Source: a virus
Strand: one strand, 5' to 3'
DNA: 34,209 nucleotides
Virus record (IMG/VR): IMGVR_UViG_3300013099_000007
Span: 1-34,209 of that record
The stretch's first letter is position 1. Each line of letters opens with the position of its first letter. Below the pieces are notes generated by a model. It worked only from the letters and a program-made list of their open reading frames with translations. It was not told the origin of the DNA and ran no database searches. Shown here piece after piece: positions 7,775 through 13,883 of the stretch. A program made the translations under genes and the position numbers.

Positions 7775-7818
7775 ATTATCTAATAATATTTCTTTAATTA
7801 TCTAATAATATTTCTTTA
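7775..7818. repeat. Perfect 22-bp tandem duplication
   Basis: Two identical 22-bp copies, 7775-7796 and 7797-7818, directly abutting and ending one base before the stop codon of the ABC-GNAT gene. Each copy contains TATTATTAGATAAT on the minus strand. They lie upstream of the candidate promoter of the NGW gene. They could be a regulator site, the scar of an insertion event or slippage. Confidence 0.9.
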
Positions 7819-8952
7819 CTATCCAATCCATTTAAAACTAAACATTTTTACGTTTTTTCTGAACCCGCCCGAAGACTTACCCTTTCCTCTTCCCATAGTC
7901 TTTGATTTAGCCGCTATTTTCCCTGCTGAATCGCCAAAACGTCTTTCTGTTTTTAATTGTCTCCATAATAAAGATTTTTTTCTAGCTTTATACATAGGAA
8001 TAGAACTAAAAGTAGCTCTAATATCATATTTATATTTATCCTTTAAATGTTTAGCACACGAATTAGTCATTTTTAAGCCTAATCCTAATCCAGAATAATC
8101 AGGATGAATAACTACCCTATTTGAATGATATATTGGGATGTTACCTTTCCGAATTGGAACATAATTTGTAAATGCTTGAAATCCGATTTGATCGCCTTCT
8201 TCTGAAAACAATCCATATAAATAGTTTTTACCACCAGCTAACTTATCGCTTAGATAGTGATATTTACTAAAGTACTTCCATGTTTGTCTACTGACTTCTC
8301 TAATTGTAAATTTAAGTTGCTCTGATCGTTTGAAAGTTTGCCAAAGTGACCTCCGATCTAAATAGGTTTGTTTATTGCAATCAATTACCCAACAAGGGTT
8401 GAGCCATTCCATAACATCATAATGACAAGAACAGAGAATGATCTTTTTATTAAATTTACGTGCAAACTTTTGTAAACAGTGGCTCATTGCCTTTGCAACC
8501 GTTCTATCTACGACACTAGTCCACTCATCAATCAATACAACCTCTTGATCACTTGTCATTGCTAGGGCCGATAACGCTCTAAATTTTTGACCATTAGATA
8601 GTGTTTTTACTGGTCTAATCCAACAAGGAACAGACGTTAAACCTATTCCAGACAGTAAAGAGGCACACTCATCATAGGATAAATGTTTTGGGAACTGTTC
8701 AATAATAGGGAGATCCTCATCTATTTTGTTATAAAAACAGTTCTCTCCAAATATATGTTCTATTAGTGTAGTTTTCCCTGATCCGCTAGAACCAACTACT
8801 AGGCCTATTGTATAATCAGTATCCATATCAGCATTAATTTTGATATGATGGATAGATTTTTTCTCAGTATCGATGTCTAATGAGTTAGCAGCTTTTACGC
8901 ACCTAAATCCTGTTGATACGTCGCTTTTAAGGGTTAGCTCATAAGTTTGCAC
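7819..8952 (-). CDS. ABC ATPase fused to Mom-like GNAT acetyltransferase domain; candidate DNA-modification enzyme
   Basis: 377 aa. It starts at GTG 8952 with GAGAGG six bases upstream and overlaps the ParB-like gene by 19 bases. N-terminal ABC-type ATPase: Walker A GSSGSGKTT at 54-62, signature LSNGQ at 118-122, Walker B 'VVLIDEW' at 138-144, H-loop CHYD at 176-179, with no transmembrane segments, so not a transporter. C-terminal GNAT fold: 'SKYHYLSDKLAGG' at 229-241, the acyl-CoA-loop-like 'VVIHPDYSGLGLGLKM' at 280-295, and a basic tail ending 'FSFKWIG'. The YHYLS box plus GNAT and that tail are what I know from phage proteins related to Mu Mom, which modifies adenines. Role in DNA hypermodification is inference. 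Confidence 0.75.
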   Translation of the reverse strand: MQTYELTLKSDVSTGFRCVKAANSLDIDTEKKSIHHIKINADMDTDYTIGLVVGSSGSGKTTLIEHIFGENCFYNKIDEDLPIIEQFPKHLSYDECASLLSGIGLTSVPCWIRPVKTLSNGQKFRALSALAMTSDQEVVLIDEWTSVVDRTVAKAMSHCLQKFARKFNKKIILCSCHYDVMEWLNPCWVIDCNKQTYLDRRSLWQTFKRSEQLKFTIREVSRQTWKYFSKYHYLSDKLAGGKNYLYGLFSEEGDQIGFQAFTNYVPIRKGNIPIYHSNRVVIHPDYSGLGLGLKMTNSCAKHLKDKYKYDIRATFSSIPMYKARKKSLLWRQLKTERRFGDSAGKIAAKSKTMGRGKGKSSGGFRKNVKMFSFKWIG

Positions 8953-9530
8953 TCTAAACCTCTCTCTTTAAATTCATCGAATAGCTCAGCTTGTGCCACT
9001 TCATTTTTACAATCTATAACTACTAAAAATTCATTTATATCAATAATATTATCAATTTCTTCATTTGTGGGTAGTTTATCCTTAAAAAATTCATCTATAA
9101 ATTTGTCATTATCTATACCTTCTAACATAAATTCTTTTTTAAATTCATCTATTGGTATATCAACATCATTAAGGAATTCATATAATCCCTGTCCATCTAT
9201 TTTACCGTAACTTGATGTAATCGCTAATACTAACTCTTTAGCTTCCGATAAACTATCCGCAGGGATAACTACGCAGGGTATTTTAGGGATTACATACCCT
9301 TCTTTTTCTAAGACCAATAAGACTAATCGTCTAGTATGACCATCTAAAATATATACCTTTTGTTCATTTTCTTCCCATACATAAATAGGAATTTTAAAGT
9401 TACGCTTGAGAATAGTTTTTTTAATCGCCTCAAAAGCTGTTTTACTGACTTCTTTTAAATTGCCTTGGATTGGCAATAGATCCTTATAGTCATAGTATTT
9501 AATTTGTAACGATTCTACTTTTAATTCCAT
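8934..9530 (-). CDS. ParB-like N-terminal domain protein
   Basis: 198 aa. Residues about 1-110 form a ParB/sulfiredoxin-type domain: 'KYYDYKDLLPIQGNL' at the start, 'FKIPIYVWEENEQKVYILDG' and then HTRR (box II-like DGHTRR at 63-68), then 'IPCVVIP'. No HTH domain of partition ParB follows. Instead there is an acidic helical part and a short C-terminal alpha/beta unit 'FLVVIDCKNEVAQAELFDEF'. In other phages such domains are found alone or fused to DNA methyltransferases and other modification enzymes. Overlap with the ABC-GNAT gene indicates joint function. Plasmid partition is unlikely because no ParA is present. Confidence 0.75.
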   Translation of the reverse strand: MELKVESLQIKYYDYKDLLPIQGNLKEVSKTAFEAIKKTILKRNFKIPIYVWEENEQKVYILDGHTRRLVLLVLEKEGYVIPKIPCVVIPADSLSEAKELVLAITSSYGKIDGQGLYEFLNDVDIPIDEFKKEFMLEGIDNDKFIDEFFKDKLPTNEEIDNIIDINEFLVVIDCKNEVAQAELFDEFKERGLECKLMS

Positions 9531-9544
9531 AAAATTAATTCCTT

Positions 9545-9772
9545 TTAATAAACGTCTAGACCCTCAGTAGCCTCTTGAAATAATTTGATTAACTCTTCAA
9601 TGACCTCATAAGACTCTTCGCTATCCAAGAGTTTGTTACCATAGCCATGTTTATTATTAGGCCTAAAACATTTCTCCCACACTCCATGGAGAGCCGTTTG
9701 ATACATAGCCCCTTGAAAAGCCGTTCTGGCTTCCTCTTGTTCATCATCATCAAATTCTAATTTAACTTTCAT
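9545..9772 (-). CDS. Small acidic phage protein of unknown function
   Basis: 75 aa. Begins 'MKVKLEFDDDEQEEARTAFQ' and then 'ALHGVWEKCFRPNNKHGYG', ending in an acidic helix with 'EVIEELIKLFQEATEGLDVY'. The DDDEQEEA...A pattern followed by a helix-turn-helix-like arrangement is one I recognise from many small phage proteins without known function. It lies 14 bases before the ParB-like gene, so it may be part of that transcript. No catalytic motif is seen. Confidence 0.65.
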   Translation of the reverse strand: MKVKLEFDDDEQEEARTAFQGAMYQTALHGVWEKCFRPNNKHGYGNKLLDSEESYEVIEELIKLFQEATEGLDVY

Positions 9773-9780
9773 TATCTCGC

Positions 9781-9978
9781 CTAAGATTTATACTTTTTAT
9801 TCTTTAATAATAACTTTCTAATCATATTTCTATCACCATCAAAGCCTCTTTTTAACCATTTGTCTAATTCTGGCTCTGAAATTTTGTAATATTCTTTGAT
9901 TTCTTCTTGTGATTTAAAGTATTTGTTTTGGATACGATATACTGTATCGAATACTTCCCATGAGCTGTGACGTGGCAT
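9781..9978 (-). CDS. Small HTH/NUMOD-like DNA-binding candidate, paralogue of the 60-aa protein at 12043-12225
   Basis: 65 aa from ATG 9978, which has AAGGAG ten bases upstream. The longer frame from 10035 lacks a ribosome binding site. The body 'VYRIQNKYFKSQEEIKEYYK' then 'ISEPELDKWLKRGFDGDRNM' parallels 'TYIVKGVTYYSIEELRRHYD' then 'IHINKMNRWLRLKIDSNGNC' in the other protein: short strands, a helix with 'EE', a turn, and a second helix with W-L at the same spacing. This resembles the NUMOD1-type repeats that add DNA-binding specificity to phage nucleases. Function unknown; regulatory or DNA-binding role is inference. Confidence 0.6.
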   Translation of the reverse strand: MPRHSSWEVFDTVYRIQNKYFKSQEEIKEYYKISEPELDKWLKRGFDGDRNMIRKLLLKNKKYKS

Positions 9979-10044
9979 TGATTTATCACTCCTTGATATA
10001 CAAAAATCTAGATATGGTGGTTTCCTTTCCACCATTTAATTCTA

Positions 10045-10317
10045 CTAGTCTTTTTTAATCATAACAACCTTTGTTTGAGTAATGCACTCCTGACCTACTG
10101 GACAGCATGTCATCATCACGTTATAAAACGCAGGGAATTGGAATCTATAAATTACAATTACTCCTGCTGCTGTATCTCCTGTTCCATAGTCCCAATCGAT
10201 AGGTGCAGCACCACATTCTTCTGCTGCTATAAACCTTACTGAAAAACTATCATTAAACTCATATTCAAATGCTTGCAAACTACTTACTAAAAACATTAAC
10301 GCTAATATTGATTTCAT
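10045..10317 (-). CDS. Secreted small cysteine-containing protein
   Basis: 90 aa. A clear signal peptide 'MKSILALMFLVSSLQA' (cut predicted after A16) precedes 'FEYEFNDSFSVRFIAAEECG'. Mature part has four cysteines (35, 71, 72, 78), including 'MTCCPVGQEC', and no lipobox. It would be exported to the periplasm and could form two disulfides. The start overlaps the upstream CxxC gene (ATGA). It lies in the early region, not with lysis genes, which fits a host-modifying or superinfection-exclusion role, but that is inference. Related in no way I recognise to a known family. Confidence 0.65.
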   Translation of the reverse strand: MKSILALMFLVSSLQAFEYEFNDSFSVRFIAAEECGAAPIDWDYGTGDTAAGVIVIYRFQFPAFYNVMMTCCPVGQECITQTKVVMIKKD

Positions 10318-10628
10318 TTTTTTATCTCCCTTAGAATAATTTCATATACCTCGCCTTCAAGTCCTTTTAAAGCACCTTCTTGGTCGTCGTCAAACTGATT
10401 CATATATTCATTATAGTCTTCACATTCATCTCTATCTTTTAGTGACTTCTTAAGTACGAATTGTGGATACAAATGACCACAACACTCTGTAATAAGACAT
10501 TTACCTAGATTTATCTCGCTGGCTTTTAGTTTCTTAATCTCTACTTGATCCAAATTCTCATAATGCTTAGTAGTATTTCCCACAACTCTAACGCTTGCTC
10601 CGCATAATTCGCAGTTGGTTTTAGTCAT
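10314..10628 (-). CDS. CxxC zinc-ribbon-like small protein
   Basis: 104 aa. 'MTKTNCELCGASVRVVGNTT' gives CxxC at positions 6-9, and 'LGKCLITECCGHLYP' near residue 43-56 provides further cysteines and a histidine that could complete a metal site. The rest is acidic and helical, with 'DRDECEDYNEYMNQFDDDQE'. Preceded by GGGAG with 6-base spacing. A DNA- or RNA-binding regulator is possible. Mu Com, which controls mom, is a zinc-finger protein, but the match is only the metal-binding pattern. Confidence 0.55.
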   Translation of the reverse strand: MTKTNCELCGASVRVVGNTTKHYENLDQVEIKKLKASEINLGKCLITECCGHLYPQFVLKKSLKDRDECEDYNEYMNQFDDDQEGALKGLEGEVYEIILREIKK

Positions 10629-10631
10629 TAA

Positions 10632-10844
10632 TTACTCCCTAGAAACAACAAGGTTTCTCGCATCACCTACCACTAATACATCACCTCTTTCTAATTTAAA
10701 CAACCCTTTAAGATAGTATTTTCCGGTACAAGGTATCGTTACTATGCCTTTGACTTTATCATGCATCCCATGAGTATCTATTGTATGATTAGAATACTCA
10801 ATTATCTCGTTCGTTTGATTAGTTTGTTCATTTTTAGATTCCAT
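10632..10844 (-). CDS. Hypothetical protein with beta-rich C-terminus
   Basis: 70 aa from the second of two adjacent ATGs (10844, four bases after GGGGGA); the first ATG at 10847 is too close to the ribosome binding site. The first 25 residues are polar and unordered ('KNEQTNQTNEIIEYSNHTID'); the rest is strand-rich, 'VKGIVTIPCTGKYYLKGLFK', ending 'GDVLVVGDARNLVVSRE', reminiscent of a small OB- or SH3-type barrel. No family recognised. Confidence 0.55.
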   Translation of the reverse strand: MESKNEQTNQTNEIIEYSNHTIDTHGMHDKVKGIVTIPCTGKYYLKGLFKLERGDVLVVGDARNLVVSRE

Positions 10845-10877
10845 CATTCCCCCTTTAAACTTCTAAATACTCGATTA

Positions 10878-11054
10878 TTAATTGTTTAAACGCTCGCAAC
10901 CTATTAATATCTCATGCTCCAGCCGCTCAATCTCAATCCTCTGCTCCTTCGCCAACTTAAGCATCATCTTTAAATCTCTATCAACTTGCCATATCTCTTC
11001 ATAGTCAGTTGAGATTAACATTTGTTCTATAAGGCTAACTAATTTATCACTCAT
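10878..11054 (-). CDS. 58-aa helical/coiled-coil small protein
   Basis: 58 aa, ATG 11054 to TAA 10878. Starts 'MSDKLVSLIEQMLISTDYEE' and ends 'EIERLEHEILIGCERLNN', with heptad-like hydrophobics and clusters of basic residues ('LKMMLKLAKEQR'). It overlaps the stop of the preceding gene by 4 bases (ATGA). One of several short coiled-coil genes in a row. Function unknown. Confidence 0.55.
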   Translation of the reverse strand: MSDKLVSLIEQMLISTDYEEIWQVDRDLKMMLKLAKEQRIEIERLEHEILIGCERLNN

Positions 11055-11296
11055 TTATTTTCCCCCTTTAATTTTATCAACTCTACAATTATCTCTGACT
11101 CCCTTTCTAAAGCATCTAGCCATCTCTCTTTATATCTATCCGTTACTTTTTTTTGTGTTTCTACTGCTAATCTGGCCATACCTAACCTCTGATCTCTACT
11201 GACAACTCTCTCCTCAAGCTCTTTAATCTCTACCTTATACCTTGCCGCTCTTTCTATCGCATCATTTAGGACGATAACTAAGTCTTCATTATTCAT
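11051..11296 (-). CDS. 81-aa coiled-coil protein
   Basis: 81 aa with no obvious breaks in heptad pattern: 'MNNEDLVIVLNDAIERAARY', then 'KVEIKELEERVVSRDQRLGM' and 'TQKKVTDRYKERWLDALERE'. Nearly all helix by composition, rich in E, R and K. The start overlaps the preceding gene by 8 bases. May form homo- or hetero-oligomers with the neighbouring short helical proteins. Function unknown. Confidence 0.6.
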   Translation of the reverse strand: MNNEDLVIVLNDAIERAARYKVEIKELEERVVSRDQRLGMARLAVETQKKVTDRYKERWLDALERESEIIVELIKLKGENK

Positions 11297-11486
11297 CTCT
11301 TTGCCTTTTTTTCATTTTAAATATCTCATCATGCAAATCACTTATCCTTCCAGACTTATGTTTGCTTATACTCATAAGCTCTTTCCTTTCTTCATTTAGC
11401 TCAAGAACCGCTTGCATAACGATTATCAAGTCATCGTTCTTTGTTTCACTGTATAACTTTCCTAAAACTTCGATTGCTTTTTCCAT
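11289..11486 (-). CDS. 65-aa helical protein
   Basis: 65 aa: 'MEKAIEVLGKLYSETKNDDL', then 'IIVMQAVLELNEERKELMSI' and a basic, helical end 'HDEIFKMKKRQRDE'. The start codon overlaps the stop of the 44-aa gene (TAATG), with GGGG seven bases before it. Part of a four-gene cluster of short helical proteins. Function unknown; possibly host-interaction or transcription-related by analogy with small early phage proteins. Confidence 0.55.
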   Translation of the reverse strand: MEKAIEVLGKLYSETKNDDLIIVMQAVLELNEERKELMSISKHKSGRISDLHDEIFKMKKRQRDE

Positions 11487-11620
11487 TAAAATACCCCATA
11501 TCCTTTTTTAATTTCATGTATAGTTACTTTCAATAGTTCATTCTCTTTCTTTAAGAAATTTTCTCGATCCCTATACGTTTCGATTGTAGTTTTAAACTCC
11601 GTTAATAATCTTTCGCTCAT
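11486..11620 (-). CDS. 44-aa coiled-coil small protein
   Basis: Reads 'MSERLLTEFKTTIETYRDRE' then 'NFLKKENELLKVTIHEIKKG' and YGVF, 44 aa. The ATG directly follows the TGA of the membrane protein gene and its TAA overlaps the next ATG, so tight packing supports reality. Leucine/isoleucine heptads indicate a short coiled coil. Function unknown. Confidence 0.5.
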   Translation of the reverse strand: MSERLLTEFKTTIETYRDRENFLKKENELLKVTIHEIKKGYGVF

Positions 11621-12046
11621 TCACTTATCCCCTTTTAATAATAAACCGTAGACAGGCATTAACCCTACTACTTTAGACGTTTCTGGTTCTAATACAAAAT
11701 CATTCAAATTAATATCTTCCCAATAATACCCCTCAAACACTGGGATGCTGTCTATAAACTTACCTTCACACCATCTAACAATGACTCTAAACTCATCTAT
11801 CTTATTGTAATGAGTATAAGTAACTTCACTGCCTTGAATAGGCCGCCAAACAGGAGGGAAGATCCAATAAGTATATTCCTCCATAGCCTCTGGAACATCT
11901 AGCTTGAAATAATAAATATTCCCTTGTCTTGTATATGAAATTGGACTTGCTGTAGCTCTTCCTAACATAGACGTTAGAAATATTATCAACAAAGAGATTA
12001 CTACTATTAAAAATAATATCCAGCTAGGTTCCTTCTGTTCGTTCAC
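11621..12046 (-). CDS. Single-pass membrane protein of unknown function
   Basis: 141 aa starting at GTG 12046 with AAGGAG five bases upstream; the GTG overlaps the preceding stop (GTGA). A short polar N-terminus (MNEQKEPS) leads into a transmembrane helix about residues 9-28 ('WILFLIVVISLLIIFLTSML'), then a soluble domain rich in aromatics and strands ('YTRQGNIYYFKLDVPEAMEE', 'YTYWIFPPVWRPIQG', 'FRVIVRWCEGKFIDSIPVFEG' partly quoted). N-in topology would place the domain in the periplasm. Being in the early region, a membrane-directed host takeover or exclusion role is possible. No family recognised. Confidence 0.6.
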   Translation of the reverse strand: MNEQKEPSWILFLIVVISLLIIFLTSMLGRATASPISYTRQGNIYYFKLDVPEAMEEYTYWIFPPVWRPIQGSEVTYTHYNKIDEFRVIVRWCEGKFIDSIPVFEGYYWEDINLNDFVLEPETSKVVGLMPVYGLLLKGDK

Positions 12047-12225
12047 TTTTTCTCCTTCATAGTTTTAATCTGTCTTATACAATTGCCATTACTATCTATC
12101 TTCAATCTTAACCATCTATTCATCTTGTTAATATGGATGTCATAATGTCTTCTAAGCTCTTCAATGCTGTAATAAGTAACTCCCTTTACGATATAAGTAA
12201 CCGTCTTTCCTTGCGATTCTGGCAT
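12043..12225 (-). CDS. Small HTH/NUMOD-like DNA-binding candidate, paralogue of 9781-9978
   Basis: 60 aa with a GGAGG four bases before ATG 12225. 'TYIVKGVTYYSIEELRRHYD' followed by 'IHINKMNRWLRLKIDSNGNC' and a basic tail with 'KTMKEKK' match in layout the 65-aa protein 2 kb downstream. The pattern of a strand, a 'YS..E' helix start, a second helix with an R-W-L core and basic tail resembles NUMOD/short HTH units. A DNA-binding role is inferred. It overlaps the membrane protein gene by 4 bases. Confidence 0.6.
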   Translation of the reverse strand: MPESQGKTVTYIVKGVTYYSIEELRRHYDIHINKMNRWLRLKIDSNGNCIRQIKTMKEKK

Positions 12226-12233
12226 CTATCCTC

Positions 12234-12551
12234 CTATACTTGAAAGTAGTCTATCAACGCTCTCTCGTCGCCTATAACTTTCCCTTTCTTAGTATCTAAT
12301 TCAAAAAATGTATTACGATTTAAGAGGCTAACATAAACTATAATATAACCGTTAGTTGTTTTTTTCATGGCCTTTCTTTTGGTTTTGTTCTCGTTATCAA
12401 CTACAATAACATCGCCTATTCCAATCTCTGCGCCTAGGTCTGTAGCAACTTTTTCTAGGCTTTTAAAACTGTAATTAATATTAACTCCTGAAACATAATA
12501 AGCTACAGGTGTCTTCCTCGTTACAGGTGGCCGTCCATTAAAAATACTCAT
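12234..12551 (-). CDS. Hypothetical basic protein
   Basis: 105 aa. The first part 'MSIFNGRPPVTRKTPVAYYV' is followed by 'FKSLEKVATDLGAEIGIGDV', then a lysine/arginine-rich stretch 'NENKTKRKAMKKTTNGYIIV' and a strand-rich end, finishing 'LIDYFQV'. The start overlaps the HTH gene stop by 4 bases (ATGA). Composition and place suggest a nucleic-acid-binding accessory protein, but no family is recognised. Confidence 0.5.
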   Translation of the reverse strand: MSIFNGRPPVTRKTPVAYYVSGVNINYSFKSLEKVATDLGAEIGIGDVIVVDNENKTKRKAMKKTTNGYIIVYVSLLNRNTFFELDTKKGKVIGDERALIDYFQV

Positions 12552-12829
12552 AACGATATTCGATCAAGGATGTCATTTAGCATTGAAGAATCTTTGCCAA
12601 TGATTATTACGAAACCTGAATCTTTCTTAGTTTCTTTTATTGCAACTTTTGTAATTGTTGGTTTTGGAGTTGGTTTTGCTCTAACTGTGCCTTGAGGGAT
12701 CACACCCTCTTTTCTAAGTTGGTGTATTGTTGAATACACTGTGCCTCTTGGTACTTTTAACTTGGTGATTATCTCTGCACCTGAATTTCCTAATAGAATC
12801 ATTTCTTTAACTTGCTCTTTCGTTGTCAT
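12548..12829 (-). CDS. Helix-turn-helix transcription regulator candidate
   Basis: 93 aa. The N-terminus 'MTTKEQVKEMILLGNSGAEI' plus 'ITKLKVPRGTVYSTIHQLRK' forms a winged-helix/HTH of the type that recognises DNA through the 'PRGTVYSTIHQL' helix. A proline/lysine-rich linker ('TVRAKPTPKPTITKVAIKET') joins it to a short C-terminal alpha/beta piece. AAAGGAG lies seven bases before ATG. Probable regulator of early or late leftward genes, a role inferred from its place directly after the replication genes. Confidence 0.6.
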   Translation of the reverse strand: MTTKEQVKEMILLGNSGAEIITKLKVPRGTVYSTIHQLRKEGVIPQGTVRAKPTPKPTITKVAIKETKKDSGFVIIIGKDSSMLNDILDRISL

Positions 12830-12854
12830 GCTTTTTCTCCTTTAGTTTTATGAA

Positions 12855-13229
12855 TTATTTCATAAATTTATCCCCTGGTTTATATATATCGGGACGAGGA
12901 TATTTCTCGTTAAACTCTGTATATTTTTCATTAATAATCTTTCTAAGACCTCTACCACTAAATCCTAACCATTCCGCTGCTGCCCTTCTACTGCCGTTGC
13001 ATTGTTTTAGACCTAAGTCTATATACAGATATTGCAGTAATATTCTTCGTTCTTTACCTGTCATTTTCTTTTTTAATTTTTGTTCTATCGTATTTAATTT
13101 TCCCATGGGATATCTATGCCATGGTTCTAAATTGCCTGTAAAGGCTTTTTTGAATATGATATATAATCTATTTAGTATTATATTCTGCTGTTTAAATTGC
13201 CCTGTAGAGATAAAAATATGTCTAGGCAT
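12855..13229 (-). CDS. Fis-type HTH protein, putative regulator
   Basis: 124 aa. Residues about 76-100, 'QCNGSRRAAAEWLGFSGRGL' plus RKII, match the Fis/NtrC-type HTH_8 pattern (N-G-s-r..AA.wLg.s...Lr.ki), normally at the C-terminus of bacterial enhancer-binding proteins. The preceding 'MTGKERRILLQYLYIDLGLK' is the usual helix before it. No ATPase domain is present, so it is a small DNA-binding protein rather than a full sigma54 activator. The start is uncertain: no strong ribosome binding site is seen at 13229, and ATGs at 13106 or 13064 are alternatives. It is preceded by an 86-base gap that could hold a promoter and operator. Confidence 0.6.
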   Translation of the reverse strand: MPRHIFISTGQFKQQNIILNRLYIIFKKAFTGNLEPWHRYPMGKLNTIEQKLKKKMTGKERRILLQYLYIDLGLKQCNGSRRAAAEWLGFSGRGLRKIINEKYTEFNEKYPRPDIYKPGDKFMK

Positions 13230-13315
13230 GTCTTAGTATACCTAATATGGGTTTAGGGGTATTTCGGGTACATTCTGAGTCTTAGAGAGCGTGTTTAATT
13301 AATATACTAGAGTGA

Positions 13316-13879
13316 CTAATCCGTGGGAAGGTTATCGTGATATAAATAAAAACCTTCTTTTAGCATTAAAATCTTAAAATCAGGGTAAGCTTCTGGCCTA
13401 GTTTTGCCATGTTTGCAGAAACATTTAAAAATATAGTTATTACCCTGTTCGGCTTCGCATTTTAGATTAACTACCCCAACATCATCACACCAATGGCAGT
13501 CCGCTTGACTGACTTTGTTTACAAATTCACTCATTTTTTTAATACTTTCTGGGTTGCCTTTAGTTAGACAATCTCCAATCATCCCAAACCCTCTTGAGAA
13601 CTCCTCTATATCCATAACGTTTTTTGCCATTTTGGCACTTTCTTTTTTATCGTTATTCCATGTATATTCCCTTAATTTAGCTATTTGTGCTCGTATATCT
13701 GCTACTACAACAGGTCTTAGTTGAGTTGATAATAATTCCCTTATAGCCGTTTGGAAGTCTTTAAGTGGTATATGCTTAAACTCTTTAAGCATAATATCTG
13801 CTATGACTGGGGTATAGTTCTTTTTGCCATACCTCTCGCTTAGTAAATCAAATTGAGCACTAAAATCATTAAGTTCCAT
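13316..13879 (-). CDS. Helicase-loader-like replication protein with zinc-binding C-terminus
   Basis: 187 aa. AAGGAGG lies nine bases before ATG. The N-terminal half 'MELNDFSAQFDLLSERYGKK', then 'DIMLKEFKHIPLKDFQTAIR' and 'RPVVVADIRAQIAKL', is the helical arrangement seen in the N-terminal domain of phage helicase loaders of the G39P class. The C-terminal region has CHWCDD (about 136-141), 'VNLKCEAE' and 'FKCFCKHG', enough cysteines for a zinc site. It follows the winged-helix initiator gene directly, as loaders do in lambda O/P-like modules. No Walker A motif is present. Inferred to bring the host DnaB helicase to the phage origin. Confidence 0.6.
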   Translation of the reverse strand: MELNDFSAQFDLLSERYGKKNYTPVIADIMLKEFKHIPLKDFQTAIRELLSTQLRPVVVADIRAQIAKLREYTWNNDKKESAKMAKNVMDIEEFSRGFGMIGDCLTKGNPESIKKMSEFVNKVSQADCHWCDDVGVVNLKCEAEQGNNYIFKCFCKHGKTRPEAYPDFKILMLKEGFYLYHDNLPTD

Positions 13880-13883
13880 AGTT

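Noticed and set aside
7819-8952. ABC transporter ATP-binding subunit
   Set aside because: No transmembrane partner gene and a fused GNAT-like domain; a soluble ATPase with another purpose fits better.
8934-9530. Plasmid or prophage partition function for the ParB-like protein
   Set aside because: No ParA, no HTH region after the ParB box and no parS-like array seen; the neighbour is a modification-type enzyme.
12823-13236. 137-aa rightward frame opposite the Fis-type HTH gene
   Set aside because: Composition is that of an antisense shadow (Phe, Leu, Ser, Cys-rich), and the opposite strand encodes a recognisable HTH protein.
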